Assembly: GCF_025457425.1 (NCBI RefSeq)
Contig: NZ_JAMXIA010000001.1
Location: 2,790,001-2,854,000 of the forward strand
From: Chryseobacterium foetidum
GTDB taxonomy: Bacteria > Bacteroidota > Bacteroidia > Flavobacteriales > Weeksellaceae
Reading direction: 5' to 3'
Length of the DNA: 64,000 nucleotides
The notes below the pieces were generated by a model. That model was not told the origin of the DNA, searched no databases, and saw only the letters and a list, made by a program, of their open reading frames with translations. Below, in pieces: positions 1-8,548 of the stretch. The translations under genes were made by a program, and so were the position numbers. Every line of letters starts with the position of its first letter. The first letter of the stretch is position 1.

Positions 1-185
1 CAGAAAACGGTCTTTTGGATATTACGAGAGTGATTACTTCAGATAAAATCAAAAAATTTGAAGATGAATATTACAAAAACCCTCACGAAACCCTCAACGA
101 ATGGAAATCTGCACTGCCGCCGGATTTTGAGTTTAATGAAATCAGAATTTTGATCAATCATTTTAATTTTAAAAAAGGTGATTAA
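1..185 (+). CDS. C-terminal end of an unidentified protein (partial)
   Basis: An open frame enters from the left edge (codons start at base 3) and runs 60 codons to a TAA at 183-185. The visible tail is charged and hydrophilic, with a run of acidic and lysine residues, no membrane segment and no motif I recognise, ending in KKGD. The coding bias matches the neighbouring genes, and a 13-bp hairpin lies about 65 bases after the stop, so this is very probably a real gene end. Function unknown. Confidence 0.6.
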   Translation, partial: ENGLLDITRVITSDKIKKFEDEYYKNPHETLNEWKSALPPDFEFNEIRILINHFNFKKGD

Positions 186-251
186 ATAGTACCTCAAAAT
201 ATTAACTTAACAATATTTTTGGCAGTGAAATGCAAAATATTTAAAATAAAA

Positions 252-288
252 ATGAGCAGTTGCCATTCGGTAGCTGCTCATCTGTTTT
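252..288 (+). terminator. Hairpin after the left-edge gene, possible terminator
   Basis: Bases 252-264 pair with 269-281 in a 13-bp stem (two G-T wobbles) around a 4-base loop ATTC. The sequence after it (CTGTTTTG) has only a short T run, so it may be a weak terminator or an RNA 3' end stabiliser. The rest of the interval 186-437 holds nothing else I can name apart from the opposing terminator near 400. Confidence 0.45.
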
Positions 289-382
289 GATGATCAGGAT
301 ATAGAGCAATTAAGTGACCAAAAATTGTTTCACCGGGTTTTAGCAAATTGAATTAAAATAAAAACATTTTTCCTAAAAAACC

Positions 383-411
383 ACAAAAAAAAACCATCAC
401 ACAGGACGGTT
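383..411 (-). terminator. Rho-independent terminator of the thioredoxin-like gene
   Basis: Read on the minus strand, AACCGTC (411-405) pairs with GATGGTT (398-392) over a 6-base loop, with one G-T pair, and is followed by an uninterrupted T run (391-383). It lies 27 bases after the stop of the thioredoxin-like gene. Confidence 0.75.
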
Positions 412-437
412 TTACATTTTTATTTATGAATGAAAAA

Positions 438-992
438 CTACTTCCATTTTATATTACAACCCATGCTCGGTCTTTGAATTTCCTCCTGAGGCTCGCCAGA
501 AAGAAGATTTTCAAAAGCAATAATTAAATCTTCGCCAGTAATATCCTTGTTGTTTCCAGGTCTTGAATCATCCATTTGTCCTCTGTAAATCAAGTCTAAC
601 TTGTGATCAAAGAAGAAAAAATCAGGTGTGCAGGCTGCTTCGTAAGCTTTGGCAATTGCCTGACTTTCGTCGTACAGATAAGGGAAATCAAATTTTCTGT
701 CGATTTGAAATTCAATCATCTTCTCGGGAGAATCATCAGGGTATTTTTCTACGTTGTTTGAATTGATGGCAATGAATTCGATCCCGTGTTCATTGTAATC
801 TTCGTACAGTTCATTTAACTTGTCGATGATGTGAAGCACAAAAGGGCAGTGGTTGCACATGAAAACTACCAACGTACCTTTTTCGCCTTTCAAATCATCT
901 AATGATTGTATTTCATTGGTTTTTGAAGGATTTGGAAGTTCAAAAAACGGTGCTTTCGTTCCAAGAGCCAACATATTTGAAGGAGTGTTCAT
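438..992 (-). CDS. Thioredoxin-like (AhpC/TSA-type) family protein
   Basis: A 184-residue thioredoxin-fold protein. From the ATG at 992 the active site is CNHC (C46-C49) in the CNHCPFV context typical of a peroxiredoxin/ResA-like family often annotated only as thioredoxin family protein. A TP pair following C121 supplies the expected cis-proline. There is no signal peptide, so it is probably a cytoplasmic thiol-disulfide or peroxide enzyme; the substrate cannot be read from the sequence. The frame is also open seven codons further to a TTG at 1013, but that TTG lies inside a perfect -7 promoter box (TATCTTTG, 1018-1011), so I take the ATG. Transcribed alone, with its own terminator. Confidence 0.85.
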   Translation of the reverse strand: MNTPSNMLALGTKAPFFELPNPSKTNEIQSLDDLKGEKGTLVVFMCNHCPFVLHIIDKLNELYEDYNEHGIEFIAINSNNVEKYPDDSPEKMIEFQIDRKFDFPYLYDESQAIAKAYEAACTPDFFFFDHKLDLIYRGQMDDSRPGNNKDITGEDLIIAFENLLSGEPQEEIQRPSMGCNIKWK

Positions 993-1010
993 ATCTTGTT
1001 TATTTGCTGA

Positions 1011-1018
1011 CAAAGATA
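1011..1018 (-). promoter_or_regulatory. -7 box of the thioredoxin-like gene
   Basis: Minus-strand TATCTTTG is an exact match to the Bacteroidetes -7 consensus TAnnTTTG. A weak -33 (TTTA) lies 17 bases upstream. It places the transcript start about a dozen bases before the ATG at 992 and rules out the in-frame TTG at 1013 as start codon. Confidence 0.6.
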
Positions 1019-1233
1019 GAGATTTCTTTTATTATTAAAGAGGGGAGATTGAAGATGGATGAAGGAAGTTTATAGCATTTTTAATAAACTTTATTTCCAA
1101 TTGAGGGAGACTATAAAATGAATACGATTTTACAATAATAAAAAGATTCTCCCTTCAAATGCCCATCCCATCCATATTCAGTCAATTTGAGAATGATTCT
1201 GATTGATCCTTCAAAGTTAAATCCTAAAATTAT

Positions 1234-1266
1234 TTTGGAACTTATACTTAAAAGTTTGTAGTTTTG
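1234..1266 (+). promoter_or_regulatory. Promoter of the tetR-type regulator
   Basis: TTTG at 1234-1237 and TAGTTTTG at 1259-1266, spaced 21 nt, match the Bacteroidetes sigma-70 promoter (TTTG / TAnnTTTG). The first TetR operator begins on the very next base, so a bound repressor would cover the transcription start. Confidence 0.65.
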
Positions 1267-1279
1267 CTAACACTGTTAG
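1267..1279. promoter_or_regulatory. Putative TetR operator O1
   Basis: CTAACACTGTTAG is a perfect inverted repeat (5-bp arms CTAAC/GTTAG, 3-base centre) lying between the -7 box and the ATG of the regulator. It is one of four copies of the same motif, all in this regulator/efflux region, which supports autorepression. Confidence 0.7.
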
Positions 1280-1291
1280 TAAAATAAAATC

Positions 1292-1888
1292 ATGGGTTTA
1301 CATGAACGTCGTCAAAGAGAAAAGGAATCTATCCGTGCAAATATTTTGCAGGCTGCATTCACTTTGGCTAAAACTGACGGTTGGGCATCCCTTTCAATCC
1401 GTAAAATAGCAGATGCCATTGAATACAGTGCTCCGGTGGTGTATGATCATTTTGAAAACAAGGAAGCTATTTTATATGAAATTTCCGTTAACGGATTTCA
1501 CTGTCTTCAGATTGATCTTGAAAAAGCAAAACGAAAGCACGAAACTCCTGAAGATCAGTTAACAGCAATTGTGGATGCGTATTGGAATTTTGCATTTAAA
1601 AATAAAGAATACTATCAACTAATGTTCGGATTGGGAATGCAGTGCAGCGGAAAAGGAATGATGAAGGAAGAGTTTTCGTCTTTTCAGGATATGCTCTACG
1701 ATTGTACTTTTGAGATCATCAGTAAGAAAGGTTCAAATCCTGATAATGCCTGTCACTCGTCGCACGCTTTGTTTTCTGCGGTTCACGGATTGATCTCCAT
1801 TATGATGATGAGAAATGACGATATTCCTTCAACAATGAACAAAACTACTTTGGACGAAACAGTTTCGGCTTTTATCAAATCTCTGTAA
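1292..1888 (+). CDS. TetR/AcrR-family transcriptional repressor of the RND efflux genes
   Basis: A 198-residue TetR-type regulator. Residues about 15-60 form the N-terminal DNA-binding domain: helix 1 around AAFTLAKTDG, then the helix-turn-helix SIRKIADAIEYSAPVVYDHF. The rest is the variable, mostly helical ligand-binding and dimerisation domain. It sits directly upstream of the RND adaptor on the same strand, with 344 bases between. Four palindromes of consensus YTAACNCYGTTAR occur only here: one over its own promoter and three in the gap before the adaptor. The arrangement is that of a local repressor such as AcrR/TtgR that relieves repression when a pump substrate binds; the ligand is unknown. 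Confidence 0.88.
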   Translation: MGLHERRQREKESIRANILQAAFTLAKTDGWASLSIRKIADAIEYSAPVVYDHFENKEAILYEISVNGFHCLQIDLEKAKRKHETPEDQLTAIVDAYWNFAFKNKEYYQLMFGLGMQCSGKGMMKEEFSSFQDMLYDCTFEIISKKGSNPDNACHSSHALFSAVHGLISIMMMRNDDIPSTMNKTTLDETVSAFIKSL

Positions 1889-1906
1889 ATTTTTTTGAAC
1901 CATAAG

Positions 1907-1919
1907 TTAACGCTGTTAG
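1907..1919. promoter_or_regulatory. Putative TetR operator O2
   Basis: TTAACGCTGTTAG, 18 bases after the regulator stop codon. It is followed by GAAAATTAACA, so a TAAC half-site recurs about one helical turn downstream, as in O3 and O4. It is the first of three evenly spaced copies. Confidence 0.6.
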
Positions 1920-2026
1920 GAAAATTAACAATAGATTTTAAAATAATTTAAATTAAAACAAACTAAAACTTTAAAAATGAAATACGATTTCTTTACATTA
2001 TTTCTTGCCATCTTTTTTCCTTATCA

Positions 2027-2039
2027 TTAACACCGTTAA
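2027..2039. promoter_or_regulatory. Putative TetR operator O3
   Basis: TTAACACCGTTAA is a perfect inverted repeat (TTAAC/GTTAA) starting exactly 120 bases after O2. It is followed by a GAAAAATAAC half-site. Confidence 0.65.
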
Positions 2040-2147
2040 GAAAAATAACACTCGAAAACACTCAAGCAAAACTTAACTCAAAAAACTGTAATCATGGAAA
2101 TGACTATCTAAACCATATCAAATCAAGTATTTTTTTTAACTCATCTA

Positions 2148-2160
2148 TTAACACCGTTAG
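2148..2160. promoter_or_regulatory. Putative TetR operator O4
   Basis: TTAACACCGTTAG starts 121 bases after O3 and 85 bases before the adaptor ATG. The whole gap 1889-2232 is A/T-rich and holds only these operators. I see no perfect TAnnTTTG box in it, so the efflux promoter position is uncertain. Confidence 0.65.
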
Positions 2161-2232
2161 AAAATATAACGTGATTTAAAATAAAAACATCATTATTTAA
2201 TTTAACACATCATTAAAAAAATAAAACTTACA

Positions 2233-3393
2233 ATGAAAACAACTGCAAAAGCAAAATTAATAGTACTTCTGGCAGGTATCCTGTTTTTACAGAGTTGCAC
2301 AAAAGCGGCAGAAGCCAGCAACACTCTTCCACCAGCTCCTGCATTGCCCGTATATACCGTAACCTCTGCGCCTGCCACTACTTATCAGGAATTTCCAACT
2401 GCACTGGAAGGAAAAAATAACGTCGAAATTAGATCTCAGGTTGACGGATATTTAGATAAAATTTATGTGGAAGAAGGTGCTTACGTGAGAGCCGGACAGG
2501 CATTATTCAAAATAGATTCGAGAGCTTACGGTGAGCAGATGAATATGGCAAACGCCAATTTACAGGTTGCCAACGCCAATATTCAAAAAGCAAAAGTGGA
2601 AGTGGACAGACTTCAGCCATTAGTCGCTGCAAAGGTAGTTTCTGATGTACAGCTGAGAACTGCAAAAGCAAATTACGCCGCAGCCGTTGCCGCTGGTTCT
2701 CAGGCGAAAGCTTCAGTTGGCGGAGCAAGAATTAATGTCGGATTTACAACCATTACAGCTCCCGTTAGCGGTTACATCGGAAGAATTCCTTTCAAAAAAG
2801 GGAGTTTAATTTCAAGAACAGATGTTAATCCGTTGACGATGTTATCAGACATCAGCGAAATTTATGCGTACTTTTCTTTAAGTGAACTGGATTTTATCGG
2901 TTTCCAAAAGAAATATCCGGGAGCAACTTTAAATGAAAAGCTTAAAAATATGCCGATGGTAGAATTGGTGATCGCCGACAACAGTACGTATCCTGAAAAA
3001 GGAAAAATGAGTATTGTTGACGGACAGTTCGACAAAACCACAGGAGCAATCAGCGTTCGTGCCGTTTTCCCCAATGCCAACGGAGCGTTGAGAACGGGAA
3101 ATACAGGTAGGGTTCGTATGCCGCAATTATTCGCCAACACGCTTGTTATTCCTCAGGAATCAACCTTTGAAATACAGGATAAAGTCTACGTTTATGTAGT
3201 TGGAAAAGATAAAAAAGTAACCTCAAAACCGATCACAATTTCAGGGAAAACAGAGAACTATTACTTTATTTCTGAAGGACTTGCTGCAGGTGACAAAATC
3301 GTTTACACAGGAATTGGAGCGTTGAAAGATGGTGTTACGATTCAGCCAAAAGCGATTTCTTCTGACAGTTTACTTAAAGCAAAACCATTGTAA
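2233..3393 (+). CDS. RND efflux periplasmic adaptor (membrane fusion protein, AcrA/MexA type)
   Basis: A 386-residue membrane-fusion lipoprotein. The N-terminus is a lipoprotein signal peptide with lipobox LQSC (Cys22). Then come the split biotinyl-lipoyl domain (about 65-95 and 165-200, with RSQVDGYLDKIYVEEGAYVRAGQ and the closing TAPVSGYIGR), a helical hairpin between them (about 100-160, rich in AN and KA repeats), a beta-barrel domain and the membrane-proximal domain ending in GIGALKDGVTIQP. It bridges the inner-membrane pump and the outer-membrane factor encoded next. The gene order regulator-adaptor-pump-OMF is the standard arrangement of HAE1-type multidrug systems. Confidence 0.92.
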   Translation: MKTTAKAKLIVLLAGILFLQSCTKAAEASNTLPPAPALPVYTVTSAPATTYQEFPTALEGKNNVEIRSQVDGYLDKIYVEEGAYVRAGQALFKIDSRAYGEQMNMANANLQVANANIQKAKVEVDRLQPLVAAKVVSDVQLRTAKANYAAAVAAGSQAKASVGGARINVGFTTITAPVSGYIGRIPFKKGSLISRTDVNPLTMLSDISEIYAYFSLSELDFIGFQKKYPGATLNEKLKNMPMVELVIADNSTYPEKGKMSIVDGQFDKTTGAISVRAVFPNANGALRTGNTGRVRMPQLFANTLVIPQESTFEIQDKVYVYVVGKDKKVTSKPITISGKTENYYFISEGLAAGDKIVYTGIGALKDGVTIQPKAISSDSLLKAKPL

Positions 3394-3513
3394 AACAGCT
3401 TTTTGCTTCTGGCTTTTTTCTTTCAATGCAATATCTAAAATATTATTACTGAAGCATTATCTAGCCAATGGCCAAAAGCTAATCGCTATTAGCAACTTAA
3501 AATTAAACTTCTT

Positions 3514-6500
3514 ATGTTAAAAAAATTTATAGATCGACCTGTACTTTCTACGGTGATCTCCATCATATTATTGCTGTTGGGAGCGATGTCGGTTTTCAAC
3601 CTTCCGATCACGCTGTTTCCCGACATTGCGCCGCCCAGCGTTCAGGTGACGGCATTTTATCCGGGAGCAAATGCTGAAGTTGTTGCCCGTTCCGTGGCTG
3701 TTCCTATCGAAGAAGCCGTAAACGGTGTTGAGAACATGACGTACATGACCTCAAATTCAAGTAACGACGGCTCGATGACTTTGAGCGTGTTTTTTAAACA
3801 GGGTTCAGATCCGGATAACGCAGCCGTAAACGTTCAAAACCGTGTTTCGAAAGCGATGAGCCAGCTTCCGCAGGAGGTTGTGCAGGCAGGAATTTCAACT
3901 CAGAAAGTTCAGAACAGTATGATTATGTTTATGGGACTTTCAAGTAATGACCCAAAACAATACGATGAACTTTTCCTTCAAAACTATCTGAAAATCAATG
4001 TAATTCCACAAATCCAACGTGTTCCGGGAGTTGCTCAGGCACAGGTTTTCGGAACGAGAGATTATTCGATGAGACTTTGGCTGAAACCGGATCGTTTGGC
4101 AGCCAACAATCTTTCTCCGCAGGAAGTTTTAGCGGCAGTAAAAGATCATAATCTTGAAGCCGCACCGGGACGTTTGGGACAGGGAAGCAAGGAAACTTAC
4201 GAATACATTTTAAAGTATAAAGGTAAATTAAACAAAAATGCAGACTATGAAAACATCGCGATCAAATCCAACAGTGACGGTTCGTTTTTAAGATTGAAAG
4301 ATGTTGCGAGAGTAGAATTCGGTTCCTACACATACACCGCAGCCAACAGAATGGACGGGAAGCCGGTCGCAGGATTTGCAATTCTACAGACTGCAGGTTC
4401 AAATGCGAATGAAATTTTAACCGCTATTGAAAAGCAGATTGAAGAAATGAAAACTACCTTGCCTAAAGGAGTTGAACCCATCATAATGTACAATTCAAAA
4501 GACTTTTTGGATGCGTCGATTCATCAGGTTGTGGAAACTTTAGTGATTGCGTTTATTTTGGTATTTATTGTAGTATATATTTTCCTTCAAGATTTCAGAT
4601 CTACATTAATCCCTGCGATCGCCGTTCCTGTAGCGATTGTCGGTACGTTTTTCTTCCTGCAGCTGTTTGGTTTCAGCATCAACATGTTGACTTTATTTGC
4701 ATTGGTTTTAGCCATCGGAATTGTGGTGGATGACGCGATTGTCGTCGTGGAAGCCGTCCATTCTAAAATGGAACAGACGGGAATGCCGGTTGAACAGGCA
4801 ACTACCAACTCGATGAGCGAAATTTCCGGAGCGATCATATCGATTACTTTGGTGATGTGTGCGGTGTTTATTCCGGTTGGTTTCATGCAGGGTCCGGCGG
4901 GAGTTTTCTACAGACAATTTGCCTTTACTTTGGTGATTGCAATTTTGATTTCAGCAATTAATGCATTGACTTTAAGTCCGGCCTTATGTGCTTTATTATT
5001 GAATGATCCTCAGGGAGAACATGGCGAACATGGTCAGAAAAAAGGTTTTGGAGCGAAGTTTTTCAATGCTTTCAACAAAAGTTTCAACAACATGACCAAA
5101 AAATACATTTACAGCCTTAAATTTTTAATTAAAAATAAATGGGTTGCCGTTACTGGTTTAGCGTTGATCACAGCTGGAAGTATTTTCTTAATCAACAAAG
5201 CTCCGACCGGATTTATTCCTACTGAAGATCAGGGATTTGTGTTGTATGCAGTGAATACGCCTCCTGGAAGTTCATTGGACAGAACGCACAGAGCTACTGA
5301 ACAAATTGATAAGATCATCAACGGCGAAAAAGCTAAAAACCATCTTTGGGTTGCTGACGGAATGAACTTTATCAGCAATTCCAATGCTTCTCCTTATGCT
5401 GCAGGTTTCATTAAACTGAAAGATTTTGAAGACCGTGGCGAAGTGAAAGATCCTGATCAAATTGCAGCAGGTTTGACAGGGAAAGTGGCGCAGGTAAAAG
5501 ATGCCAACGCATTTTTCTTCAACTTCCCAACGGTACAGGGTTTTGGTAACGTTTCAGGATTTGAATTTATGTTGCAGGATAAAACCAACGGGTCTTTTGA
5601 ACAGTTGGGAAACAATACTCAGGCTTTCATTGGAGAATTGATGAAGCGTCCTGAAATTGCTTTTGCCTTCACAACATACGCAGCCGGAAATCCTCAATAC
5701 ACCATTGATGTAGATACCGATAAAGCCAATCAGCTCGGAGTTTCCGTAACTGAATTGATGCAGACGATGCAGATTTATTACGGAAGCAGCTTCGTTTCAG
5801 ATTTCAACAGATTCGGAAAATATTACAGAGTGATGGCTCAGGCAGATATTGATTACCGTAACGATGCGGATTCCATGGAAGGAATTTTTGTTAAAAACAA
5901 AACAGGCGAAATGGTTCCTGTAAAGACTTTGGTGACATTAAAAAGAACTTTCGGGCCAGAAACGGTTTCAAGAAACAACTTATTCAATGCTGTAACAATT
6001 AACGGAACTCCAAAACCTGGTTACAGTACCGGAGATGCCATCAAAGCGGTAGAGGAAGTTGCCCAAAAATCACTTCCAAGAGGTTATGGTTACGAATGGA
6101 CAGGAATTACCCGTGAAGAAATCAAAACCGGTGGACAAACTGCTTTTGTTTTTATGTTAAGTATTTTGTTCGTTTATTTCCTGTTGGCAGCTCAGTACGA
6201 AAGTTACATTCTTCCGTTTGCAGTTATTTTAACCATTCCTACAGGGATTTTCGGAGTATTTGCTTTCACAGGATTGGCTGGAATTGATAATAATATTTAC
6301 GTTCAGGTCGGATTGATTATGCTTGTCGGATTGTTGGCGAAAAATGCGATTCTTATTGTCGAGTTTGCCGTTCAGCGAAGAAAAGCAGGAAAAACATTGA
6401 TTGAATCTGCACTTCAGGCTTCAAGATTACGTTTAAGACCAATCTTAATGACCTCATTCGCCTTCATTATCGGTATGCTTCCATTAGTTTGGACGCAAGG

Positions 6501-6696
6501 TGCGGCCGCAAAAGGAAATCACTCCATCGGAATCAGTACTGTTGGTGGAATGTTTACAGGAGTAGTTTTCGGGATTTTTATCATTCCGGTAATGTATGTG
6601 ATCTTCCAGTATTTACATGAAAAAATGCCAAGCAGAAAACAAAAAAGACTTCAAAGACAAAAACTGGAGGAAGAACTTTTAGCATCAGCACATTAA
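3514..6696 (+). CDS. RND multidrug efflux pump, inner-membrane permease (AcrB/MexB, HAE1 family)
   Basis: A 1060-residue proton-driven exporter, the usual length for AcrB-like pumps. It starts with the conserved FIDRPVLSTVISI helix, has the two large periplasmic loops and 12 expected membrane helices. It carries the paired aspartates of the proton relay, D406-D407 in AIGIVVDDAIVVVE (AcrB D407/D408), and the matching helix-10 lysine in GLLAKNAILIVEFA. The signature PGANAEVVARSVAVPIEEAVNGVENM is typical of HAE1 (drug) rather than HME (metal) pumps. The 120-base gap after the adaptor has no clear terminator, so the genes are probably co-transcribed. The substrate range cannot be predicted. Confidence 0.95.
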   Translation: MLKKFIDRPVLSTVISIILLLLGAMSVFNLPITLFPDIAPPSVQVTAFYPGANAEVVARSVAVPIEEAVNGVENMTYMTSNSSNDGSMTLSVFFKQGSDPDNAAVNVQNRVSKAMSQLPQEVVQAGISTQKVQNSMIMFMGLSSNDPKQYDELFLQNYLKINVIPQIQRVPGVAQAQVFGTRDYSMRLWLKPDRLAANNLSPQEVLAAVKDHNLEAAPGRLGQGSKETYEYILKYKGKLNKNADYENIAIKSNSDGSFLRLKDVARVEFGSYTYTAANRMDGKPVAGFAILQTAGSNANEILTAIEKQIEEMKTTLPKGVEPIIMYNSKDFLDASIHQVVETLVIAFILVFIVVYIFLQDFRSTLIPAIAVPVAIVGTFFFLQLFGFSINMLTLFALVLAIGIVVDDAIVVVEAVHSKMEQTGMPVEQATTNSMSEISGAIISITLVMCAVFIPVGFMQGPAGVFYRQFAFTLVIAILISAINALTLSPALCALLLNDPQGEHGEHGQKKGFGAKFFNAFNKSFNNMTKKYIYSLKFLIKNKWVAVTGLALITAGSIFLINKAPTGFIPTEDQGFVLYAVNTPPGSSLDRTHRATEQIDKIINGEKAKNHLWVADGMNFISNSNASPYAAGFIKLKDFEDRGEVKDPDQIAAGLTGKVAQVKDANAFFFNFPTVQGFGNVSGFEFMLQDKTNGSFEQLGNNTQAFIGELMKRPEIAFAFTTYAAGNPQYTIDVDTDKANQLGVSVTELMQTMQIYYGSSFVSDFNRFGKYYRVMAQADIDYRNDADSMEGIFVKNKTGEMVPVKTLVTLKRTFGPETVSRNNLFNAVTINGTPKPGYSTGDAIKAVEEVAQKSLPRGYGYEWTGITREEIKTGGQTAFVFMLSILFVYFLLAAQYESYILPFAVILTIPTGIFGVFAFTGLAGIDNNIYVQVGLIMLVGLLAKNAILIVEFAVQRRKAGKTLIESALQASRLRLRPILMTSFAFIIGMLPLVWTQGAAAKGNHSIGISTVGGMFTGVVFGIFIIPVMYVIFQYLHEKMPSRKQKRLQRQKLEEELLASAH

Positions 6697-6935
6697 TAAA
6701 AATGATTAGCAAAACTTTGAGATTGTTTTAACCACAAAAGTCACATAAGATGATGCACATATCTTAAAGTGAAAATGTTTGAAAACAAAAGATCAAATAA
6801 GTTTTTAAGAACAAACATCTGTGTAAATCTGTGAGATCTGTGGGAAAATTAACAGGCAAAATATTTTCTCCTACTAAAGACAACTTTGCCTACCACTCAA
6901 AGTTTTGTGATCAATTTAAATATCATATTAAAATT

Positions 6936-8348
6936 ATGAAAAGAGTAAAAAATATAATCATCGCTTTTGGAATTGCATTAGGTGCCGTTTCCTGTGTGCC
7001 AAAATTGGCCTATCAGGAAACAAAACCCGAACTTCCTGAAACATTCAAATACACTGCAACCGCCGACACTGCAAGCGTTGCCAACCTGCAATGGAAACAG
7101 TTTTTCAACGATCCAATCTTACAGGATTTAATTGAAAAAGGAATTAAAAACAACTACGATTTGCAGATTGCCTTAAAACAGGTCGCTTCCTCTCAGGAAA
7201 AACTGAAACAGGCAAAACATCTTCAGTATCCAGACGTTGGTTTTGCAGTTTCCGCACAAATTACGAGACCATCGGACAACAGTTTGAATGGACAAAGTTT
7301 AAATTTATTTCTAGGAAAAAGTTACGTTGAAGATTACAATGCAGCATTCAATTTATCTTGGGAAGCAGATATTTGGGGCAAAATAAAAAATCAGCAGGAA
7401 GTTTCAAAAATGCAGTATCTGCAGACGTATGAAGCGACGAAAGCAATTCAGACTCAGGTTGTTGCTGCGATTGCTCAGGGATATTACAATTTGTTGATGC
7501 TTGACAAGCAAATGGAGGTTGCAAAATCAAATTTACAATTGAGCGCCAACACGCTTTCTCTTACTGAAAAATTGTGGCAAAGTGGCGACACTACTTCTTT
7601 GGGAGTTCAGCAGGCAACCGCCCGAAAGCAATCGACAGAACTTTTGATCACACAATTGGAACAAAATATTGCGATTCAGGAAAACGCTTTGAGTATTTTG
7701 GTTGGTGAAAATCCAAACAAAGTCAACAGAACGATTGAAATGTCGGATAGCTCTTTACCACAGGATATTTCTGCAGGTCTTCCCGCTGCGATGGTAAGCC
7801 GTCGTCCTGATGTCCGTCAGCAGGAATTGGTTTTGTTGGAATCTAATTCAATCGTGGGAATTGCTCAGGCAAATATGTATCCTTCGTTGAAAATTACAGC
7901 AAACGGTGGTGTGAATTCTTTTAAAATTGATAACTGGTTTTCAATTCCGGCATCATTGTTCGGATCTGTTTTGGGTGGATTGACTCAGCCTATTTTCCAG
8001 AAAAGACAGTTGAAGACGGATTTAAATGTTGCTAAAATTCAGAGAGAAAAAAACGTTTTGGCGTTCCGTCAGTCTGTTTTGAATGCTGTGGGCGAAGTTT
8101 CGGATGCATTGGTTTCCAACGAAAGTTTGAAAGTTCAGGAACAAAAAGCAACTGAACAGGTTACAACTTTAAAAAATGGAATAAAGAGTGCCGAAATGCT
8201 TTACAAAGGCGGGATGGCAAACTATTTAGAAGTAATTACAGCTCAGGGAAATTCTCTGCAGGCTGAACTGAATCTTGCGTCGGTGAAAAGACAGAGATTG
8301 AGCAGTATTGTAGATCTGTATCGGGCTTTAGGTGGCGGATGGAAGTAG
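6936..8348 (+). CDS. Outer-membrane efflux lipoprotein (NodT/OprM family, TolC-like)
   Basis: A 470-residue outer-membrane channel that completes the tripartite pump. The ATG at 6936 gives a lipoprotein signal ending in AVSC (Cys20). The same frame is open back to 6831, but those 35 codons overlap intergenic repeat sequence and would bury the signal peptide. Two tandem OEP repeats follow, with the characteristic FDLSWEADIWGKI-type segment (here FNLSWEADIWGKIKNQQE) and SRRPDVRQQELVLLESNSIVGIAQANMYPSL in the middle. The 239 bases before it hold part of the CCACAAAAG repeat family (6734-6760) and a direct repeat of ATCTGTG units (6817-6843). A terminator follows at 8372. Confidence 0.92.
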   Translation: MKRVKNIIIAFGIALGAVSCVPKLAYQETKPELPETFKYTATADTASVANLQWKQFFNDPILQDLIEKGIKNNYDLQIALKQVASSQEKLKQAKHLQYPDVGFAVSAQITRPSDNSLNGQSLNLFLGKSYVEDYNAAFNLSWEADIWGKIKNQQEVSKMQYLQTYEATKAIQTQVVAAIAQGYYNLLMLDKQMEVAKSNLQLSANTLSLTEKLWQSGDTTSLGVQQATARKQSTELLITQLEQNIAIQENALSILVGENPNKVNRTIEMSDSSLPQDISAGLPAAMVSRRPDVRQQELVLLESNSIVGIAQANMYPSLKITANGGVNSFKIDNWFSIPASLFGSVLGGLTQPIFQKRQLKTDLNVAKIQREKNVLAFRQSVLNAVGEVSDALVSNESLKVQEQKATEQVTTLKNGIKSAEMLYKGGMANYLEVITAQGNSLQAELNLASVKRQRLSSIVDLYRALGGGWK

Positions 8349-8371
8349 TAAATTAATTATATTGTTTGAAG

Positions 8372-8399
8372 TGCGGTCTTTAGGGATCGCATTTTTTTG
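8372..8399 (+). terminator. Rho-independent terminator of the efflux operon
   Basis: TGCGGTC (8372-8378) pairs with GATCGCA (8385-8391) around a 6-base loop and is followed by TTTTTTTG. It lies 24 bases after the outer-membrane factor stop. Confidence 0.8.
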
Positions 8400-8412
8400 T
8401 TTAAATTTCTTG

Positions 8413-8538
8413 AACCATTAAGGATAGATTAAGGGGTTAAGAATATTAAGTTTTGCTTCGCTTTTAAGCTCAATGCTTTTTCAAATCTATTTTATGTGCT
8501 TAATAAGACTTAACTTCTTAATAAAAATCTTAATGGTT
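8413..8538. repeat. Long imperfect inverted repeat, ACCATTAAGG family
   Basis: AACCATTAAGGAT at 8413 pairs with ATCTTAATGGTT at 8527-8538 (one bulge), and inner segments GGTTAAGAATATTAAG and CTTAATAAGACTTAAC also pair, giving a hairpin of about 126 nt. It fills the space between the convergent efflux and miaA genes. A relative lies at 54114-54271. Confidence 0.6.
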
Positions 8539-8548
8539 TAAAAACGCT

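Noticed and set aside
1977..2030. A 17-codon ORF (ATG at 1977) ending inside operator O3, possible leader peptide
   Set aside because: Too short to support, no ribosome binding signal, and it overlaps a regulatory palindrome.
4587..4917. Minus-strand open frames inside the RND pump gene
   Set aside because: Shadow frames antisense to a strongly conserved transporter, with no recognisable motif.
6831..6935. Longer N-terminus for the outer-membrane efflux protein
   Set aside because: Those codons overlap intergenic ATCTGTG repeats and would place the lipoprotein signal peptide internally.
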